Below are positions 7,019 through 18,647 of a stretch of DNA of 64,000 nucleotides, piece by piece. Source of the DNA: Tenacibaculum gallaicum (GTDB taxonomy: Bacteria; Bacteroidota; Bacteroidia; Flavobacteriales; Flavobacteriaceae); NCBI RefSeq assembly GCF_003387615.1, contig NZ_QUNS01000002.1:124001-188000 (forward strand). Direction: 5' to 3'. The translations under genes were made by a program, and so were the position numbers. Each line of letters starts with the position of its first letter. The stretch's first letter is position 1. A model generated the notes under the pieces. The model did no database searches, had not been told where the DNA came from, and saw only the letters and a list, made by a program, of their open reading frames with translations.

Positions 7019-8458
7019 TTAAGGTTTTAACGTTTCGTTGTTGTATAGGTATTTATCCATTAAATACACAATGCTAGCCATAGAGGCACTACCTAATTCA
7101 AGTTCACGTTTATTAACCTTGTCAAACGTATCTGTAGCAGCATGATGATAGTCGAAATAACGTTGTGAATCTGGTCGATAACCTACTAAGGTAACATGGT
7201 CATCTTTTAAAGGTCCGATGTCCGCACCACCACCTCCAGCAGTAATATCATGTAATCCGTAAGGAGCTAAGAGTTTTTTCCAGCTTTGTACTAGTTGTAA
7301 GTTTCTTTCATTAGCGTCGATAGAAAAACCTCTAGGTGTGTGTCCGCCTGCATCTGATTCTAAAGCACCAATATGTAGTTCATTATTTTCTTTAGCTAAA
7401 CGAGCATATTCAGTTGCGCCACGTAAACCGTTTTCTTCGTTCATGAAAAATACGATACGGATGGTGTTTTTTGGTTGAATATTATTCTTTTTTAATAGAT
7501 ATGCAACTTCTAAAGATTGTACAATTCCTGTTCCATCATCATGTGCTCCTTCTCCTAAATCCCAAGAATCTAAATGTCCACCAATTACCATAATTTTATC
7601 AGGATATTGACTTCCTTTGATTTCTCCTACGACATTGTGTGAAGGGGCGTCAGGTAAATTTTCACAATTTTGTTTAAAGTAAAACTGTAGGTTAGGTTTT
7701 CCTTTTAAATGCTTACTTAAATTCTCTGCAGCACGAGAACTAATTGCAGCGGCAGGAATATATTCTTCTTCAGGAATATCTCCATAGCTCATAGAGCCTG
7801 TGTGTGGATAATCATCGATTCCATTGGTCATAGAACGAACAATAACTGCTTTTGCGCCAAATTTTCCAGCTATAGCAGCTCCTCCATAGCGTTGTCCTAC
7901 GCAACCTCCATAGGCACGAAATGTATTAATTAAAGAGTTGTCAAAAGCACCGTTAAAGAATACAATTTTTCCGTTGGCTTTATCACCAAGGTTTTTAGCT
8001 TCTTCAATATTTTTAACTTCAATAACCTCTGCAGTAATCCCGTTAACTGGTGTAGCAATTGAACCTCCTAAAGCACAAATAGGAACATTAATTTCTTCTC
8101 CATTAAACTTGTAGTTGGCTACTTCTTTTTCTCCACGAACCCAATGTGGTACCATTACAGGTTGTAACCAAACTGAGTCTAAACCAACTTCTTTCATTAG
8201 CTTTTCTCCCCAAATAACAGACTTAGCTGCTCCTTCTGATCCTGATAAACGACTTCCGATGTTTTGTGTTAAATCACGTAGCCATTCATACGATTTACCT
8301 TGGGTAAGTGCGGTGTTGAATAGTTTTTTTATTTGTGTAGAATCTTGTAGGTAGTTTGCTTCAGTATAAGTTTTTGAAGTGGTTGTAGGTTGTTTTTGCT
8401 CTGTTTTACAAGCAAAGAAAGCAATGCTAGTAAGAAGTAAAAAGGTTAGTTTTTTCAT
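7019..8458 (-). CDS. M28 family metallopeptidase lipoprotein
   Basis: A 479-aa lipoprotein (lipobox FFAC, cysteine 17). A PA-type insert in the N-terminal half precedes the M28 catalytic domain. Zinc ligands are readable: H and D of GGHLDSWD, D of AHDDGTG, the EE of MNEENG with the catalytic glutamate, D of ESDAGGH and H of DYHHAATD. These fit an aminopeptidase or carboxypeptidase of the PSMA/PGCP type acting in the periplasm or at the cell surface. It is followed at 3 bp by a DoxX gene. All ligands are present, so the enzyme should be active; the peptide specificity is unknown. Confidence 0.9.
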   Translation of the reverse strand: MKKLTFLLLTSIAFFACKTEQKQPTTTSKTYTEANYLQDSTQIKKLFNTALTQGKSYEWLRDLTQNIGSRLSGSEGAAKSVIWGEKLMKEVGLDSVWLQPVMVPHWVRGEKEVANYKFNGEEINVPICALGGSIATPVNGITAEVIEVKNIEEAKNLGDKANGKIVFFNGAFDNSLINTFRAYGGCVGQRYGGAAIAGKFGAKAVIVRSMTNGIDDYPHTGSMSYGDIPEEEYIPAAAISSRAAENLSKHLKGKPNLQFYFKQNCENLPDAPSHNVVGEIKGSQYPDKIMVIGGHLDSWDLGEGAHDDGTGIVQSLEVAYLLKKNNIQPKNTIRIVFFMNEENGLRGATEYARLAKENNELHIGALESDAGGHTPRGFSIDANERNLQLVQSWKKLLAPYGLHDITAGGGGADIGPLKDDHVTLVGYRPDSQRYFDYHHAATDTFDKVNKRELELGSASMASIVYLMDKYLYNNETLKP

Positions 8459-8506
8459 TTAGGTATTCGTTTTAACACCCTAAATGTAAGTTTTATATTT
8501 TAATTT

Positions 8507-10300
8507 TTAGAACAACGTATCAAACTTCCAAGTTAAACCTCCCATTGCTTGGAATCCTTGTACATTAAAGTTGTTGAACCGTTGGTAACTGTTGTTTAAA
8601 ACATTATTTAAGTTTAAGAATACAGAGAAAGAATCATCAAAATGATAGCCTCCGTTAAAGTTTACATCAAAATAACTTTTTAAGTCTAGTGAGGTAAAGG
8701 TGTTAGCAGGTAAAGTACCGTAAACTCTTCCTTTACGATTTCCTACAAAATATAAGTTAGCACCTGCAAACCATTTATTGGTTTTGTAGGCTCCAAAAAC
8801 CTCTCCTTTTATTTTAGGTGTGTTCCAGGCTTCTGTTTCGTTGGTTAAAGTGAATTTATTAAACTGAGCATTAGCTCCGATAGTTAAGTTTTTTATACCA
8901 TCAAAAGCAACTTCACCAAAAAAGGTCATTAATTTAATATCGTCATAAATTACTTTAAAAGAGTTTCCGTACTCATATCCGTAGAAAGTAAAGCCATTGG
9001 TTCCAGCAATATTATCTCCGTCTGATTTCGATTGATTCAGTACAAAAAATGGATTATTTTCAATATCAGCATAACTTATTTTCGTGTTGTAACTAAATTG
9101 ATGATTTAATTTACCTCTAATCCCCCCAAAAACATCAAATTTTTTATTGGTTTGCCTCATGTCAAGAGTAGGAGATACATATGGGTTGTCATCTGTAAAA
9201 GATTGATACATATTTGTGGTTAAATCACCAGATGCTCCAATAAATACATTTGCAAGTTCTTTTACTATAGGATAAGAAATCTCTACATCAGGGTAGATGA
9301 AAAAGTTATTTTCGCTATTTTCTGTGTCCATTGAAAAGTAGCTTTTTGCTCCTAATTGAATCGCTAAGTCTTGTACATTGAATTTGTAAGTTGGATGTAC
9401 TCCTAAAGTAATGAACTTGTAATCTATAGGCGTAATAGCATCGTCACCATAAGCGTATGAACCACCTAAGTAGTTTAGGGTGGTATTTATATACAAATCG
9501 TTTAATTGACGATGAAAATTATTTAAAGGAAGTCGAAATTCTGCATTACCGTCAACTAAAAATTCCGCACTTTCAAATGAGTCAGAGAAAAAAGCGATTG
9601 CCCCGTTAGCTTCATCTAAAAAAGAATCATCTGGCTTTATTTGTCCAAATATTTTTACATGGTTGTAACTTTGAGCTTCTTCAATAGCACTTAAAGTAGC
9701 TTCAGTAAATGTAATATTAGTTGGTAAACCGTACCAGTTGTATTTGTCTTTTTCAGCATTTATACCTGCTGACCATTGAAAATAACGTTCTTGTTGAGTG
9801 TAGTTTAAGTTTAAATCAATATTATAAAAAGTGCTACTCAATTCTGTATTAGCTACAGGGTCGGACGATAACAAAAACTTTAAATGAGCAGTTAATTCAC
9901 TATTATAGCTTTCACTACGCCTTACGTACGCTTCTAAAAAAGGAGAAAGAACATTTCCAAACCCAACTGATACGTAGTTAGGGTATAACTTTTCTCTTTT
10001 ACCTAAGTCAACTTTTTTCATTGTTCCACTTTTTGGGATAAAAGTAGAGGCAACAGGCACCGAAAAGATTTGGTATTCTAAAGCTTTTTTCTGAGTTTCT
10101 TTGGTGTGTTCAATTATAGGTTTCTGCTTTATTTTAAAAGCATCAGTAATTTTAGGAACATATGAAGTTACAACATTCACAACTTCGGTTTTTATAATAG
10201 TGTCTTTAGCTTTAATATTTGCTTTTTTTTCTTGTGCATTTGTATATGTTACTACAAATAAAATAAGTAAACTTAAGTGCTTTTTCATCGATCTAGTCAT
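8507..10300 (-). CDS. TonB-receptor-like outer-membrane beta-barrel protein
   Basis: A 597-aa protein with a signal peptide (KKHLSLLILFVVTYTNAQ), a short N-terminal linker and then a long region of amphipathic beta-strands ending QAMGGLTWKFDTLF, typical of an outer-membrane barrel. There is no carboxypeptidase-like or plug domain, so it is not a standard TonB receptor even though such proteins are often annotated that way. A second possible start, MKKHL, is four codons downstream (10288). It follows a 1006-aa TPR gene by 27 bp and is probably its partner. Its role is unknown; a part in outer-membrane assembly or secretion is possible but unproven. Confidence 0.75.
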   Translation of the reverse strand: MTRSMKKHLSLLILFVVTYTNAQEKKANIKAKDTIIKTEVVNVVTSYVPKITDAFKIKQKPIIEHTKETQKKALEYQIFSVPVASTFIPKSGTMKKVDLGKREKLYPNYVSVGFGNVLSPFLEAYVRRSESYNSELTAHLKFLLSSDPVANTELSSTFYNIDLNLNYTQQERYFQWSAGINAEKDKYNWYGLPTNITFTEATLSAIEEAQSYNHVKIFGQIKPDDSFLDEANGAIAFFSDSFESAEFLVDGNAEFRLPLNNFHRQLNDLYINTTLNYLGGSYAYGDDAITPIDYKFITLGVHPTYKFNVQDLAIQLGAKSYFSMDTENSENNFFIYPDVEISYPIVKELANVFIGASGDLTTNMYQSFTDDNPYVSPTLDMRQTNKKFDVFGGIRGKLNHQFSYNTKISYADIENNPFFVLNQSKSDGDNIAGTNGFTFYGYEYGNSFKVIYDDIKLMTFFGEVAFDGIKNLTIGANAQFNKFTLTNETEAWNTPKIKGEVFGAYKTNKWFAGANLYFVGNRKGRVYGTLPANTFTSLDLKSYFDVNFNGGYHFDDSFSVFLNLNNVLNNSYQRFNNFNVQGFQAMGGLTWKFDTLF

Positions 10301-10327
10301 TTAACTTTCGTTTGTTATTAACAAATT

Positions 10328-13300
10328 TTAGTTTTGGGTAGTTACTGATTCGTTTGTTTTTGCTTCTTTATTCTTAATGGCGCGAAGCTCATTTTTTGCT
10401 TCTTCAATTACATCTTTATATTGTGTAAAGTTTTTGATGATATTCTCCAAAATGTATGTTGCTTGGTATGCATCTTTTAAAGCATAATAATTTTTTGCCA
10501 TAATTATATAACTTTTAACTCCCCAGTATTTGTATGATGAGTAATTAGCAATTAAATCTTGTACAGCCTTGGTAGATGCTTCGTATTCTTTATTCTCATG
10601 TAAAAAGAAAGCATTGTAATATAAACATTCAGCTTTCAGTTCACCGGTAGCTTTTTTACTAGCTTCATTAAAATATTCTTCAGCGGTTAAAAAATCATTG
10701 TTTTTAAATGAAGAACGAGCTAAAATTATTTTAGCATCTTCAGCAATGTTGGTGTCTACCTTTCCCTTAACTAACACTTTTTCAGCATAGGCAATAGCGT
10801 TGGTATAATCTTCTTTCTTATAGTACCCTTTCATTAAATTACTTTGAGCAAAAATGATGTTCTGCGGATAGTTAGCTTCTTTTTCTAATTGTTGAAGCAC
10901 TAAAATACCGTTGCTCCAATCTTCTTTTTGTAAATAAATATTAGCTAACTTGGTTAAAGACTCTTCTGTAAACTCACTTTTAGTTTGTTTGTTTACATAA
11001 GTGTAGTGAGGGATGGCTTTATCAAATAATTTAGTGTGGTTATAAGCTTGCGCTAAGTAAAAATGAGCTTTTAATACATTAACTCCGTTAGGGAATTGTT
11101 GTAAATATTTATTAAAACTTTCAATGGCTTTATTATTGTTGTTTTCTAAGAACTTGTTTTCAGCAGATTGATAAGTTGCGTTATCTAATTCTGCATTGGT
11201 AACATTGGCAAAAGGTATGTTTTTAACCCAAGCAGCGTATTCATCTACCTTACCGATATCAATATATACATTTTTAACGTTGGTTACAGCTTGTTTTGCT
11301 TCGTTAGAATTTGGGTGTTTCGCAACTACTTCTTTGTATTTTTCAATAGCCTTTTTATTGTTGTTGTTACTGTAATACAGTAATCCTTGGCGTAATAATA
11401 CACTTGGAATATAGTTGCTTTTTGGGTGATTTTTTAATAATCGATCATAAGTTTTTTGTGCTTTTGAAGCATTATTCATGGTTGTGTAAGTCGTAGCTAA
11501 TTGAAATAAAGCATCGTCTTTTAATTGAGAACCTTCATAATCACTAATTAGAGTTTCAAGATTTTTAACCTTTACATCATTTTTACCCAAAAAACCATTA
11601 CTCATAGCTGTTTGGTATTGTGCGTAGTCTGAACCTACACCACCTTCTTGAATTACTTTATTATAGGCCTTAATAGCGTTTGTGTAGCCTTTCGCTGCAT
11701 AAAAAGAATCTCCCAAGCGATTAGAAGCATCATCATTTAAATCGTTATCATCAAAGTTTTGGTCTAAAAATTGTTGAAAGTATTTTGCAGCATTCGGGTA
11801 ACTCTTTAGTTTGAAGTTTGTATACCCAATTTGGTAATTAAGCATCTTAGCCTCGTTAATATCTTTGTCAGTAACAGATAAGAAGTGTTTAAGTGCATTT
11901 TGATAATTTCCTAAAGAATATTCGGTTTCAGCCAACCAATAAGCTCCTTTGTTTTTTACTGTAACATTTTCAGATTGAGTTGCATTTATAAAGTATGGTT
12001 TAGCTTCTGTTATTTTGTTTTCGTTGTATAATTGAATACCTCTGTATAATGAAACTTCGTTGATAATATTTTTACTTTCTGGAGTCTCTGAAGTACTTAA
12101 AAAGTCTAAAGCTCCTTGATAATCTCGCTGATGTAGGTATGAAGTAACTAATAAATTACTAATTTCAGCAGTATTTGGGGATGTTGGGTATTTAGTTAAA
12201 AAGCCTTTTAAAACATCAGGAACACTTTCATACGGATTTCCTTCTTCATAACTTAATTTCGCATAATTTAAAGAAGAACTTTGTGTAATTTGAGCGTCAA
12301 AATCCATTTCACTCGCATTCTTAAAAGCATTTAAGGCTTCAGGCTTTTTATCTAATTCCAAATAACACTCTCCTAAGTGGTAATAAGCATTTTGTGCTAC
12401 CTTGTTATTTCCCCCTATAATTTTATTAAAGTTACCAATAGCAGTTTCATAATCTTTTTGTTGATAGTAAGCATAACCTAAATAATAGTAATCGGTGTTT
12501 GTCCAACGACCATTTTTTCCTTTGTAGGCTTTTAAATAGGGGATTGCTTTTTCATATTTTTTAAGATTGAAATAACTTTCACCTACGATTTTAGAAATTT
12601 CTGAAATCTCTTTTTGGTCTTTCGTAGATTTTAATAATTGTTCTCCAATTTGAATTGATTTATCGAATCGTCCAGCTTTAAAACTAATGTCGAGAATATA
12701 GTAATTTGCCTTTGCTTGGTAGGTAGCGTCGTTTGCTAACTGACTTAAATTGTCTTCTGCTTCACCAAAGTTTTCTTCTTTATAGGCTATGTATCCGTAG
12801 TAATAACGAGCATCATTACCATAAATAGGGTTTCCTAACAAAGTTTGAAAACGAGACTTAGCATCTTTTAAGTAGTTAGAAACTAAAAGAGCATACCCCA
12901 TTTTATAATTGAGTTCGTTTTTTTCTTCTTGACTCAGTAGTTTTTCATTTACTTTTTGATACCATTTCAGGGCATGAGCAGCTTTTCTGTTAGCAAAATA
13001 ATAATTACCAACATTTAAAAAAGCCTTCTCTTTTTTATTATTGTACGGGTAATTTTCAACAAACTGATTAACTCTGTAATCAGCATCATCTTGTTGCAAT
13101 TTTATTGCACACATAGCATCATAATAGTCAGCATCCGCTTTTAAATTATGATGCTTTTTAGAATTTATAGAAACTTCACGAAAAAGTTCTTGTGAAGCAG
13201 CATATGCTTTGTTGTTGTACAAACGAATTGCTTTATGAAAATCGGCATTTACATCAGTATTTATAGCCGATTCTTGCGCTATTACCGCTGTTGTAATGGT

Positions 13301-13348
13301 TAAAAAAAGAAATAAGTAGTAGCTTTTTTTGAAACAGTTAAATCTCAT
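10328..13348 (-). CDS. Large exported tetratricopeptide-repeat protein
   Basis: A 1006-aa protein with a signal peptide ending AVIAQ, then many TPR and Sel1-like helical repeats through the whole length (for example YYLGYAYYQQKDYETAIGNF and AYYHLGECYLELDKKPEALN). It should form a periplasmic solenoid scaffold. No enzymatic domain is visible. The next gene on the same strand (27 bp) encodes an outer-membrane barrel, so the pair likely forms one envelope complex. I recall this pair as common in Flavobacteriia, but it has no assigned function that I know of. Confidence 0.85.
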   Translation of the reverse strand: MRFNCFKKSYYLFLFLTITTAVIAQESAINTDVNADFHKAIRLYNNKAYAASQELFREVSINSKKHHNLKADADYYDAMCAIKLQQDDADYRVNQFVENYPYNNKKEKAFLNVGNYYFANRKAAHALKWYQKVNEKLLSQEEKNELNYKMGYALLVSNYLKDAKSRFQTLLGNPIYGNDARYYYGYIAYKEENFGEAEDNLSQLANDATYQAKANYYILDISFKAGRFDKSIQIGEQLLKSTKDQKEISEISKIVGESYFNLKKYEKAIPYLKAYKGKNGRWTNTDYYYLGYAYYQQKDYETAIGNFNKIIGGNNKVAQNAYYHLGECYLELDKKPEALNAFKNASEMDFDAQITQSSSLNYAKLSYEEGNPYESVPDVLKGFLTKYPTSPNTAEISNLLVTSYLHQRDYQGALDFLSTSETPESKNIINEVSLYRGIQLYNENKITEAKPYFINATQSENVTVKNKGAYWLAETEYSLGNYQNALKHFLSVTDKDINEAKMLNYQIGYTNFKLKSYPNAAKYFQQFLDQNFDDNDLNDDASNRLGDSFYAAKGYTNAIKAYNKVIQEGGVGSDYAQYQTAMSNGFLGKNDVKVKNLETLISDYEGSQLKDDALFQLATTYTTMNNASKAQKTYDRLLKNHPKSNYIPSVLLRQGLLYYSNNNNKKAIEKYKEVVAKHPNSNEAKQAVTNVKNVYIDIGKVDEYAAWVKNIPFANVTNAELDNATYQSAENKFLENNNNKAIESFNKYLQQFPNGVNVLKAHFYLAQAYNHTKLFDKAIPHYTYVNKQTKSEFTEESLTKLANIYLQKEDWSNGILVLQQLEKEANYPQNIIFAQSNLMKGYYKKEDYTNAIAYAEKVLVKGKVDTNIAEDAKIILARSSFKNNDFLTAEEYFNEASKKATGELKAECLYYNAFFLHENKEYEASTKAVQDLIANYSSYKYWGVKSYIIMAKNYYALKDAYQATYILENIIKNFTQYKDVIEEAKNELRAIKNKEAKTNESVTTQN

Positions 13349-13448
13349 ATTTTTTAGTTATCTAGAAACTATAACGTTAGTTTTTTATTTTTGTTGGGAG
13401 ACTTTTTATCAAAAGTAAGAAATGTTACAGAATTACGTTATAAAATTT

Positions 13449-13456
13449 TAGATTTG
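13449..13456 (+). promoter_or_regulatory. Probable -7 box of the ftsE promoter
   Basis: TAGATTTG fits the Bacteroidota TAnnTTTG element, 17 nt before the ftsE start codon. No good TTTG -33 element is seen, so the call is tentative. Confidence 0.4.
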
Positions 13457-13473
13457 TAAAAAAACTATACTCC

Positions 13474-14157
13474 ATGGAAAATCCTGTTTTACACCTAGAA
13501 AACGCAGATATTTATCAACAAGACAACTTAGTGTTGTCAAAAGTAAATTTTACTTTAAATAAAGGTGATTTTTATTATTTAATTGGTAAAACTGGAAGCG
13601 GGAAAAGTAGTTTGTTAAAAACCTTGTATGGTGATTTACGTTTGCAACGTGGCTTAGGAAGTATCGTTGATTTTGATTTAAAGAAAATGAAAGAAAAAGA
13701 TATTCCTTTTTTAAGAAGAAAATTAGGGATTGTTTTTCAGGACTTTAAATTATTAAATGATAGAAATGTTTTCTCTAACTTAGAGTTTGTGCTGAAAGCT
13801 ACAGGTTGGAAAGATAAAGCTGAAATGAAAGATAAAATTCACGAGGTTTTAGATAAAGTAGGGATGAAAGAGAAGTACTATAAAAAAACTTTTGAATTGT
13901 CAGGAGGAGAGCAGCAACGTGTGGCAATTGCTCGAGCATTATTAAATGATCCTGAGTTAATTTTAGCGGATGAACCTACTGGGAACTTAGATCCGAAAAC
14001 TTCATTAGAAGTGATGGAGTTACTAAATGAAATTCACCAAAGTGGCAAAACAATATTAATGGCCACCCACGATTATCAATTAATTGTAAAGTTTAAGCAA
14101 AAAGTAGTTAAATGTGAGGGAGGAGAACTGTTTGAAGTAGTACAACAAACCGTATAG
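13474..14157 (+). CDS. ftsE: FtsE-type ABC transporter ATP-binding protein
   Basis: A 227-aa ABC ATPase without a membrane domain. Walker A is GKTGSGKSS, the Q-loop is FQDFKLL, the signature is [16 protein letters not shown], Walker B is LILADEP followed by TGNLD, and the H-loop is ATHD. Length and motifs fit FtsE, the cytoplasmic ATPase that with FtsX transmits a signal to cell-wall hydrolases at the division site. ftsX is not adjacent, so the partner must be elsewhere. LolD/MacB-type ATPases are similar, and the assignment rests mainly on overall resemblance. A weak hairpin (14174-14195) follows the gene. Confidence 0.75.
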   Translation: MENPVLHLENADIYQQDNLVLSKVNFTLNKGDFYYLIGKTGSGKSSLLKTLYGDLRLQRGLGSIVDFDLKKMKEKDIPFLRRKLGIVFQDFKLLNDRNVFSNLEFVLKATGWKDKAEMKDKIHEVLDKVGMKEKYYKKTFELSGGEQQRVAIARALLNDPELILADEPTGNLDPKTSLEVMELLNEIHQSGKTILMATHDYQLIVKFKQKVVKCEGGELFEVVQQTV

Positions 14158-14310
14158 TATATAAAAAAACAAACCCACTCCAAGGATGAAGTGGGAAAAT
14201 TGCTATGAAAAACTATGAAAAGAAACACTACTAATGCTTCTCTTACTATAAAGACGTTTAGATTAGCAGAATCTTACATAGTTGTCAAAATTTTAACAAA
14301 AATTTATAAA

Positions 14311-14342
14311 AAATCCTGAGTAACAAAACTACTCAGGACTTT
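14311..14342 (-). terminator. Intrinsic terminator of mdh
   Basis: TCCTGAGTA (14314-14322) pairs with TACTCAGGA (14330-14338). On the minus strand the stem is followed by a T-rich run. It lies 25 nt after the mdh stop codon. Confidence 0.85.
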
Positions 14343-14365
14343 AAATATTCTACTGTGTTAGCTTC

Positions 14366-15292
14366 TTAGAAAGTTAAAGCAGTGTTGTTGTTTTTAACAG
14401 CTTCAGCTGAAGAAGTTAAAGCAGCCTTTTCTTCTTCGCTTAAGTTAATTTCAACGATTTTTTCAATTCCGTTTTTACCTAATACTACTGGTACACCAAT
14501 ACATAAATCAGATAAACCGTATTCTCCTTCTAATAAAGTAGAACAAGGGAATATTTTCTTTTGATCACAAGCAATTGCTTGTACTAATCCAGAAACCGCA
14601 GCACCAGGAGCGTACCAAGCTGAAGTGCCTAATAAACCTGTTAAGGTAGCACCACCAACTTTAGTGTCTTGCTTTACTTGTTCTAGTCTCTCTTCTGATA
14701 AGAATTCAGATACAGGAACAGAGTTACGAGTTGCTAAACGAGTTAAAGGTACCATTCCTTTATCAGAATGACCACCAATAACCATTCCGTCAACATCAGA
14801 AATAGGAGCTTCTAAAGCTTCTGCTAAACGATACTTGAAACGAGCAGAATCTAATGCTCCACCCATACCAATAATTCTGTTTTTAGGTAACCCAGTTGCT
14901 TTGTGAACTAAATATGTCATCGTATCCATTGGGTTAGATACTACAATGATAATTGTGTTTGGAGATTGCTCAACTAAGCTAGCAGCTACTGATTTTACGA
15001 TACCAGCATTGATTCCTAATAACTCATCACGAGACATTCCAGGTTTACGAGCAATTCCTGAAGTAATTACACAGATGTCTGATCCTGCAGTTTTGCTATA
15101 GTCTCCTGTTGTTCCTGTAATTTTAGTATCAAAACCATTTAAAGAAGCAGTTTGCATTAAGTCCATTGCTTTACCTTCAGCAAAACCTTCTTTAATATCA
15201 ACTAAAACAACCTCAGAAGCGAAATTTTTAATAGCAATGTACTCAGCACAACTTGCACCTACAGCACCTGCTCCTACAACCGTTACTTTCAT
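14366..15292 (-). CDS. mdh: Malate dehydrogenase
   Basis: A 308-aa NAD-dependent dehydrogenase of the LDH-like MDH group, which interconverts malate and oxaloacetate in the TCA cycle. The Rossmann motif GAGAVGASCAEYIA opens the protein, followed by VVLVDI, the nucleotide and substrate loop with SGIARKPGMSRDELL, VVSNPMDTMTYL, GGALDSARFKYRLAEAL and the active-site histidine in GGHSDKGMVPL. The arginines of the mobile loop (RKPGMSR) favour malate over lactate. It is monocistronic with its own terminator and a palindrome in its leader. Confidence 0.97.
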   Translation of the reverse strand: MKVTVVGAGAVGASCAEYIAIKNFASEVVLVDIKEGFAEGKAMDLMQTASLNGFDTKITGTTGDYSKTAGSDICVITSGIARKPGMSRDELLGINAGIVKSVAASLVEQSPNTIIIVVSNPMDTMTYLVHKATGLPKNRIIGMGGALDSARFKYRLAEALEAPISDVDGMVIGGHSDKGMVPLTRLATRNSVPVSEFLSEERLEQVKQDTKVGGATLTGLLGTSAWYAPGAAVSGLVQAIACDQKKIFPCSTLLEGEYGLSDLCIGVPVVLGKNGIEKIVEINLSEEEKAALTSSAEAVKNNNTALTF

Positions 15293-15327
15293 TTTATATG
15301 TTTTTTTGTAATTAATTATATTTATAA

Positions 15328-15361
15328 GTGCGGAATCCGCACAACAAGATGCACAAAAATA
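15328..15361 (-). promoter_or_regulatory. mdh promoter box and leader palindrome
   Basis: The minus-strand TATTTTTG (15354-15361) matches TAnnTTTG. Just downstream, GTGCGGA and TCCGCAC (15328-15342) form a 7-bp inverted repeat around a single A, placed where it could be an operator near the start of transcription. Confidence 0.5.
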
Positions 15362-15387
15362 GCGATTTGGCTATGGATATAAAAGAA

Positions 15388-15413
15388 AAACCCGTTGATA
15401 TTTCAACGGGTTT
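15388..15413 (-). terminator. Intrinsic terminator of the DUF6588-type gene
   Basis: AAACCCGTTGA pairs perfectly with TCAACGGGTTT. The minus-strand T-run follows. It lies 27 nt after the stop codon at 15440. Confidence 0.85.
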
Positions 15414-15439
15414 GTTCTAGAGTTTGTTTTTGATAAAAA

Positions 15440-16456
15440 TTACCTAAAGCTAAAAGCAATACCTGCATTAATAGCATTATATTCTTGTAAGGTATAGTCT
15501 GCGAATATTTTAAAGAAACCTAAGCTTAAACGAGTACCTACTGTGGCTTTAAAACCACTAGCATTAGAGTCTAAGTTTAAAGGGTTGGTTAAAGTTCTTT
15601 GGTTTAAAGATGCATTATAGGAAAGAGTATACCTTCCTGTCATATCTAAAGAAGAAGAACCTCCTGTGTATCCAACACCTCCATATACATTGATTATAGG
15701 GAAGTTTAAAGAGGCAATTGCTTGGACTGTATAAGAGTTTAAGTTAAAATCAACTTTACCATTTTCTATTTCAATGTTATCACTAGGATTTTCATCTACA
15801 ATGGTGTAATCTACTCCCATAGTTGAATAAGTAGCTAATAAAGAAACGTGTAAAGGAGTCTTGTCTATTGGACCAAACCAATCTGTAATTTCCTTTTTTA
15901 AACCAATACCAAATAAGCTACCTTTTACATCGTCGCTTCCAATTTTAGGGACGTAACGTAAAATAATATCTGATTTAAAAGGTAGTCCCAAACTTGCTTG
16001 AATAGCGGGAGCAGGAATAGCATTTAAAGGAAGGTCTTCTTTGATTCCACCAGGCATTTCAAAAGTTCCAGTATAGGTGATTCCACTTTCCTCAAATGTA
16101 ACAGTAGCTAGACTACCATCATTTTCTGAACCAGCTATTGTTGCAGAAGTAATGTTTCCTGTAGGTTGGTTTATTGAGTTTAAATTTGATAAACTGAATA
16201 TTTCATCTTTTGACGGTACTATTGAACCATTAAATCCAATGGTAATGTCAAAACCAAATTTCTTATGAACTTTAGCGGTGTGGTACCAGCCATTGTTCAT
16301 TCCATAAATTAATCCTTTCATAGCAGGGTTAATGTATGCGTTAGTTAATCGGTTTGCGTCTTGTTTACTTGCAAATAAAATTCCTTCAGGACCGTCTTGA
16401 GCCTTAATACTAAAGCTTATGATTAAAGTTAATAATGGTAATAGAATTTTTTTCAT
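15440..16456 (-). CDS. DUF6588-like outer-membrane protein
   Basis: A 338-aa protein with a signal peptide (MKKILLPLLTLIISFSIKAQ) and beta-rich sequence ending YNAINAGIAFSFR, an outer-membrane barrel-like terminus. The segment after the signal, with ANRLTNAYINPAMKG and the following GWYHTAKVHKKFGFDIT, is what I associate with DUF6588. This is recognition from memory and has not been checked. The function is unknown. It is monocistronic, between gyrB and mdh on the same strand, with its own terminator. Confidence 0.7.
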   Translation of the reverse strand: MKKILLPLLTLIISFSIKAQDGPEGILFASKQDANRLTNAYINPAMKGLIYGMNNGWYHTAKVHKKFGFDITIGFNGSIVPSKDEIFSLSNLNSINQPTGNITSATIAGSENDGSLATVTFEESGITYTGTFEMPGGIKEDLPLNAIPAPAIQASLGLPFKSDIILRYVPKIGSDDVKGSLFGIGLKKEITDWFGPIDKTPLHVSLLATYSTMGVDYTIVDENPSDNIEIENGKVDFNLNSYTVQAIASLNFPIINVYGGVGYTGGSSSLDMTGRYTLSYNASLNQRTLTNPLNLDSNASGFKATVGTRLSLGFFKIFADYTLQEYNAINAGIAFSFR

Positions 16457-16500
16457 AATTATGAAGGTGTTGTTTTAAGCGGTAAAAATATAAAATAAAA

Positions 16501-16530
16501 AAAAGCTCAATAATATTATTGAGCTTTTTT
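16501..16530 (-). terminator. Intrinsic terminator of gyrB
   Basis: A perfect palindrome, AGCTCAATAAT/ATTATTGAGCT (16504-16525), is flanked by A- and T-runs, so it could work in both directions. It lies 17 nt after the gyrB stop codon. Confidence 0.85.
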
Positions 16531-16547
16531 AAGGTTAAGAAATCATT

Positions 16548-18568
<2,021 letters not shown>

Positions 18569-18585
18569 AAAGCTTAAATTAAAGT

Positions 18586-18647
18586 TTTTAAGCGGTTTTT
18601 ATGGTGTTTTATTAACAATTGCATAAAAAATAAAAAACCGCTTAAAA
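18586..18647. repeat. 15-bp perfect inverted repeat
   Basis: TTTTAAGCGGTTTTT (18586-18600) and its exact complement (18633-18647) flank 32 nt. The rest of 18648-18915 is very AT-rich, with no gene I can support. Confidence 0.7.

Noticed and set aside
8115..8354. Plus-strand ORF opposite the M28 peptidase gene
   Set aside because: Antisense shadow of a well-supported gene; the same applies to the other plus-strand ORFs over gyrB, icmF, asnB and mdh.
14215..14319. 34-codon ORF between ftsE and mdh
   Set aside because: It overlaps the mdh terminator stem and has no promoter or recognisable features.
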